Shown piece by piece: positions 61,102 through 64,000 of a stretch of DNA of 64,000 nt; the stretch's first letter is position 1; every line of letters begins with the position of its first letter. The position numbers and the translations under genes were made by a program. Origin of the DNA: Promicromonospora umidemergens (GTDB lineage: Bacteria > Actinomycetota > Actinomycetes > Actinomycetales > Cellulomonadaceae); assembly GCF_024171995.1 (NCBI RefSeq), contig NZ_JAMTCT010000012.1, positions 1 to 64,000 on the forward strand. The letters run 5' to 3'. The notes beneath the pieces were generated by a model. It ran no database searches. It was not told the DNA's origin and was given only the letters and a program-made list of their open reading frames with translations.

Positions 61102-62831
61102 TGCGCAGGGGAACGAACCTCGTGGCCGCAGCCGTCACTCTTGCCTGTGTCGTCGGGCTCGGCGCCTGCGCCCAGATCCCGACGTCCGGTCCCGTACGAG
61201 TGGGTACCGCCGACGTGGAGACGCAGGTCGACATCGCGATGCTTCCGCAGGGTCCGACAGTGGGCGCCGACCCGTACGCGATCGTGCTGGGATTCCTGGG
61301 TGCGGCCGTCGCCGCCACGACGTCACCCAAGGAGTTCCAGACCGCACGGGAGTTCTTGACCAGCGACGTCGTGGACACATGGGACCCCGAGGCGTCGGTG
61401 CGTGTCGTCCGCGAGCCACCGGTGCCGGAACCGATGGAGAGCAGCGCCGAGCTCGGGGACGCCGACACGGTGGAGGTCGCTGTACAGGCGACCGCCATCG
61501 CCACCCTCGACAGCGCCGGCGCGTACACGGAGGTGGGGGACCCGCGAGAGCTGGACTACCGGTTCACCGTCACCAGGTCCGGCGGAGAATGGCGCATCTC
61601 CGCGCTCGACAACGGCGTGCTCGTACCCGCCAACCTGTTCGCCAACCAGTACCGTGCGACCCGCCTGTTCTTCCCGGCCGCGGACGACATGGAGAGCCTC
61701 GTGCCCGACCTGCGCTGGTTCCCGCGGCAGTCCTGGCGGCGGGTGGCTGTCGAGGAGCTGCTCGCAGGGCCGCCCGAGTGGCTGCAGGGCGCCACCCAGT
61801 CCCTGGTGCCGGACGGTACCCAGCTCGCATCGCCGTCGATCAGCGAGTCGGACGACGGCGAACCCGTCGCCGTCCGGCTCAGCGAGCAGATCAGCAAGGC
61901 GCCCTCCGCCCAGCGCTCGGTGATCGCGGAGCAGATCTCCGCGACCCTCTCCGAGGGAGCCGGACGCCCCGTGTCCGTTGACCTCTTCAGCGACACCAAC
62001 CGCCTCGCCGTCGAGGATGCCGATGTCGACCTGCCGGCGACCACCGCCCAGGCGATGGCGCTGAAGAACGGCCAGCTGTATCTCATCGACGACGGCCGGG
62101 TCGTCGAGCACGAGCTGCCGGTGGACCTGTCGGGGATCGATCCGACGGCGCTCGCGGTCAGTCCGGTGGCCACGCCGATCGTGGTGCGGGACGGCACGGA
62201 TCAGATCGTGAGCATCTCGCCCGACGGCGAGAACGGGCCGGTGCCGATCCTGCAGGGTCCGGACCTGGCGGCGCCGTCGATCGACAACCTCGGTGCCACC
62301 TGGACCAGCGGCGGCGTCGGTGAGCTGAAGGTGTACACCGCCGCGCTCGAAGAGGTCACCGTGGAGCCTGACTGGCTGAAGGGGCGCAAGGTGATCAGCG
62401 TGTCCGTGGCGCCGGAGGGCTCGCGGGCAGCGATCGTCAGCGAGACACCGACGGGCACGCAGGTGCACGTGGCGGGCATCGTGCGGGACAACGAGGGAGC
62501 GCCGGTCGACCTCGCGGCGACTCCGCTGGCGGTGGGCGCACCGGTCGACGACGTCGTCGAAGCACGCTGGTCCGGGCTCACCACGCTCGCGCTCCTGACG
62601 CGGGACAACGAGGGAAAGTCCGGCATCTGGACCGCCGGTGTCGGCGGGCTGGCCGGTACCGGCGGCCAGTCGGCGAAGCTGCCGGGGCTCACGGACGTGG
62701 CGCAGATGACGGCGGGCGTCACCGACGAGGGCATCCTGGTGGTCAGCAAGGACGGCGACCTGGAGCACGAGGAGACCGGCGTCTGGCAGCCGCTGGCCGA
62801 GGACGTCGACCTCGTGGCGTACCCCGGCTGA
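61101..62831 (+). CDS. lpqB: Lipoprotein LpqB
   Basis: A 576-residue lipoprotein. The lipobox GLGAC puts the lipid on Cys25 or so, followed by AQIPTSGPV, the standard LpqB opening. A GerM/sporulation-type (GerMN) domain lies at about 200-310 (PRQSWRRVAVEELLAGPPEWL), and the rest is a beta-propeller-like LpqB domain. It modulates MtrB and links the system to the wall. The ATG lies in the mtrB stop (TGATG). A hairpin overlapping its stop codon ends the operon. Confidence 0.94.
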   Translation: MRRGTNLVAAAVTLACVVGLGACAQIPTSGPVRVGTADVETQVDIAMLPQGPTVGADPYAIVLGFLGAAVAATTSPKEFQTAREFLTSDVVDTWDPEASVRVVREPPVPEPMESSAELGDADTVEVAVQATAIATLDSAGAYTEVGDPRELDYRFTVTRSGGEWRISALDNGVLVPANLFANQYRATRLFFPAADDMESLVPDLRWFPRQSWRRVAVEELLAGPPEWLQGATQSLVPDGTQLASPSISESDDGEPVAVRLSEQISKAPSAQRSVIAEQISATLSEGAGRPVSVDLFSDTNRLAVEDADVDLPATTAQAMALKNGQLYLIDDGRVVEHELPVDLSGIDPTALAVSPVATPIVVRDGTDQIVSISPDGENGPVPILQGPDLAAPSIDNLGATWTSGGVGELKVYTAALEEVTVEPDWLKGRKVISVSVAPEGSRAAIVSETPTGTQVHVAGIVRDNEGAPVDLAATPLAVGAPVDDVVEARWSGLTTLALLTRDNEGKSGIWTAGVGGLAGTGGQSAKLPGLTDVAQMTAGVTDEGILVVSKDGDLEHEETGVWQPLAEDVDLVAYPG

Positions 62832-62856
62832 CCCGGAGGTTCCGGGTGAGCCGGGG
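62822..62856. terminator. Bidirectional terminator at the lpqB stop codon
   Basis: CCCCGGCT (62822-62829) pairs with AGCCGGGG (62849-62856), and ACCCGG with CCGGGT inside, with one opposed G-G mismatch and a 5-base loop. The left arm includes the lpqB stop codon; hpf ends 15 bases downstream on the other strand. Confidence 0.8.
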
Positions 62857-62870
62857 CGCGGCCTTTCAGG

Positions 62871-63545
62871 TCACGTCAGGTCGGTGACCGGCTCGGCACC
62901 GCAGGTGTTGTCGAGCTGGACCACTCCGAACGACCAGCCCTTGCGCTTGTACAGCACCGACGGACGCGACGTCTCCTTGTCGATGAACAGGTAGAAGTCG
63001 TGGCCCACCATCTCCATCTCGTAGACGGCGTCGTCGAGGGTCATCGGGTCCGCGTGGTGCAGCTTCTGCCGGATCACCACGGGCGAGTCGCCGATCGTGG
63101 TCTCCACGGAGTCGCCCGGTTCGGACAGTGCCGCCGGGGTCGAGATCTGCCGTTCGGGCGCGTTGCCCGATGCCTCGCTGTCGGAGTCCAGGATCTCGTC
63201 CAGAGGGCGGACGTCCACGGGCGGGAGCACCTTGTTGTTCCGGTGGTCCTTGCGCCGGTCCCGGGCGCGGCGCAGGCGTTCGTTCAGCTTGTCGATGGCG
63301 AGGTCCAGGGCGCCGAAGCGGTCGTCCGCTGCGGCCTCCGCGCGGATCACCGGACCCTTCGCGCGCAGCGTGAGCTCTACTCGTTCACGATTCTCGGAGA
63401 GTCGCGGGTTGTTCTCGTGCGTGACTTCCACATCCACCCGACGTACGTAGGGGGACAGCAGCTCGACCTTGGCGAGCTTCTCCTCCACGTGCTGGCGGAA
63501 GCGGTCCGCCACGTCCGTGTGCCTGCCGACAACGACAATTTCCAT
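62871..63545 (-). CDS. hpf: Ribosome hibernation promoting factor, long form
   Basis: A 224-residue cytoplasmic protein. Residues 1-110 form the HPF/RaiA domain that binds the 30S decoding site (MEIVVVGRHTDVADRFRQHV, VTHENNP, DDRFGALDLAIDKLNERL). A charged linker (about 115-165) leads to the C-terminal dimerisation domain (KLHHADPMTLDDAVYEMEMVGHDFYLFID, YKRKGWSFGVVQ), so it is the long form that joins ribosomes into 100S dimers at rest. GGAG stands nine bases before the ATG at 63545. The gene lies just downstream of comF on the same strand, an order common in actinobacteria. Confidence 0.94.
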   Translation of the reverse strand: MEIVVVGRHTDVADRFRQHVEEKLAKVELLSPYVRRVDVEVTHENNPRLSENRERVELTLRAKGPVIRAEAAADDRFGALDLAIDKLNERLRRARDRRKDHRNNKVLPPVDVRPLDEILDSDSEASGNAPERQISTPAALSEPGDSVETTIGDSPVVIRQKLHHADPMTLDDAVYEMEMVGHDFYLFIDKETSRPSVLYKRKGWSFGVVQLDNTCGAEPVTDLT

Positions 63546-63785
63546 GTGCGTATCTCCGCTCCGGGAACTCTGGGCCACGCCGTCCCTTGCCGGCGGCGTG
63601 CGCCCGTCCTACTCGTTATGGCACCCCCTGCTACCGGTGCCGGGCACGAACCACCTCCCGTCGCGTACGCCCCGACCACGTCGTCGAGGCTCGGATCCTG
63701 CGTGGAACATTCAGGCTAACTCCGTCGCCTGGGTAACGACAGCCCCAACGGATAGTGAACAAGGCGACAGAAATCTGTCAGGCTT

Positions 63786-64000
63786 TCAGGTTCTGACCAG
63801 GTTCCCGCCGATATCCGACGACGGGCGCCGAGCCGGACCGGCACCGTCCGCCGGGGGCGGTGTCGCTGCCAGCACCATTGCGCCCAGCACTTCGTGGCCG
63901 TCGTGCTCGAGGGCGCGCTCGACGGCGGCCAGGGTGGCCCCGGTGGTAAGGACGTCGTCCACAAGAATGCAGGCGGATCTTTGTCCGAGCGACCGAACCC
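63786..64000 (-). CDS. comF: ComF family phosphoribosyltransferase-like protein, C-terminal fragment
   Basis: The last 71 codons of a gene that begins beyond the window. The frame reads VRSLGQRSACILVDDVLTTG and continues ATLAAVERALEHDGHEV, ending at TGA 63786-63788. ILVDDVLTTGAT is the phosphoribosyl-pyrophosphate binding motif of type I phosphoribosyltransferases and of ComF, a protein needed for DNA uptake in competent bacteria and of unclear role elsewhere. The rest of the tail is Pro/Ala/Gly-rich. About 240 gene-free bases lie between this stop and the hpf start; they contain only a weak 5-bp hairpin (about 63770-63783) and presumably the hpf promoter. Confidence 0.8.
   Translation of the reverse strand, partial: VRSLGQRSACILVDDVLTTGATLAAVERALEHDGHEVLGAMVLAATPPPADGAGPARRPSSDIGGNLVRT

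Noticed and set aside
63716-63964. An 82-codon minus-strand frame starting MWTTSLPPG
   Set aside because: The neighbouring frame on the same strand encodes the ComF motif ILVDDVLTTGAT and ends at 63786; this frame is its shadow.

Overview
The window is high-GC DNA with dense, often overlapping genes and frequent GTG starts. The mtrA-mtrB-lpqB-hpf-comF order and the MoxR/DUF58/SpoIIM cluster mark it as actinobacterial chromosome. Gene content and style fit the Micrococcales, for example Promicromonosporaceae or Cellulomonadaceae; this placement is an inference from gene order, not from a phylogenetic marker. I see no rRNA, tRNA, CRISPR array, transposase or prophage gene.

Layout. (1) 1-11756 is a surface-polysaccharide locus: the start of a UDP-glucose dehydrogenase gene, an SGNH-type O-acyltransferase, a fused NeuA/HAD-phosphatase, a SAF-less NeuB, a GT2 glycosyltransferase, a surface protein ending in an LAATG sorting signal, two CDP/CMP-sugar-type glycosyltransferase candidates (DUF6716-like and polysialyltransferase-like), and a TagGH/Wzm-Wzt-type ABC exporter. 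Together they look able to activate a nonulosonic acid (sialic acid or KDN type), polymerise it and export it. (2) 11802-18865 is a sulfur-activation island: sulfotransferase, CysC and a TauE/SafE permease on the minus strand, facing CysQ, CysD and CysN on the plus strand. It can make PAPS and recycle PAP next to a sulfotransferase, so sulfation of an exported product is a reasonable hypothesis. (3) 19049-27378 holds three more SGNH acyltransferases and a secreted subtilase. (4) 27589-37204 is a mixed accessory stretch: PaiB-like flavoprotein and amidohydrolase, a small toxin-antitoxin pair between two inverted repeats, a formylglycine-generating enzyme in one operon with two DUF202 membrane proteins, a GT61 glycosyltransferase, and a gamma-glutamyltransferase/GntR pair. 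(5) 37540-41263 is a complete osmoprotectant ABC uptake operon (OpuC type). (6) 41369-48735 carries an Nramp-like transporter, an alpha/beta hydrolase, a DMT-type membrane protein behind iterated palindromes, two GT4 glycosyltransferases and a fifth acyltransferase. (7) 48806-56403 is the RDD/SpoIIM/DUF4129/DUF4350/MoxR/DUF58 cluster. (8) 56527-64000 has a secreted trypsin-like protease, an orphan NarL-type regulator, the MtrAB-LpqB envelope-stress system, ribosome hibernation factor HPF and the 3' end of comF.

The common theme is the cell envelope: building, exporting, O-acylating and perhaps sulfating surface polymers, with secreted proteases and the MtrAB system that monitors the wall. Strong perfect hairpins separate most convergent units and allow clear operon boundaries. 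The strongest candidates for something undescribed are the nonulosonate polymer/exporter locus abutting a PAPS-sulfotransferase island, the sulfotransferase with a replaced catalytic lysine, the FGE-DUF202-DUF202 operon with no sulfatase, and the paired inverted repeats around the toxin-antitoxin genes.
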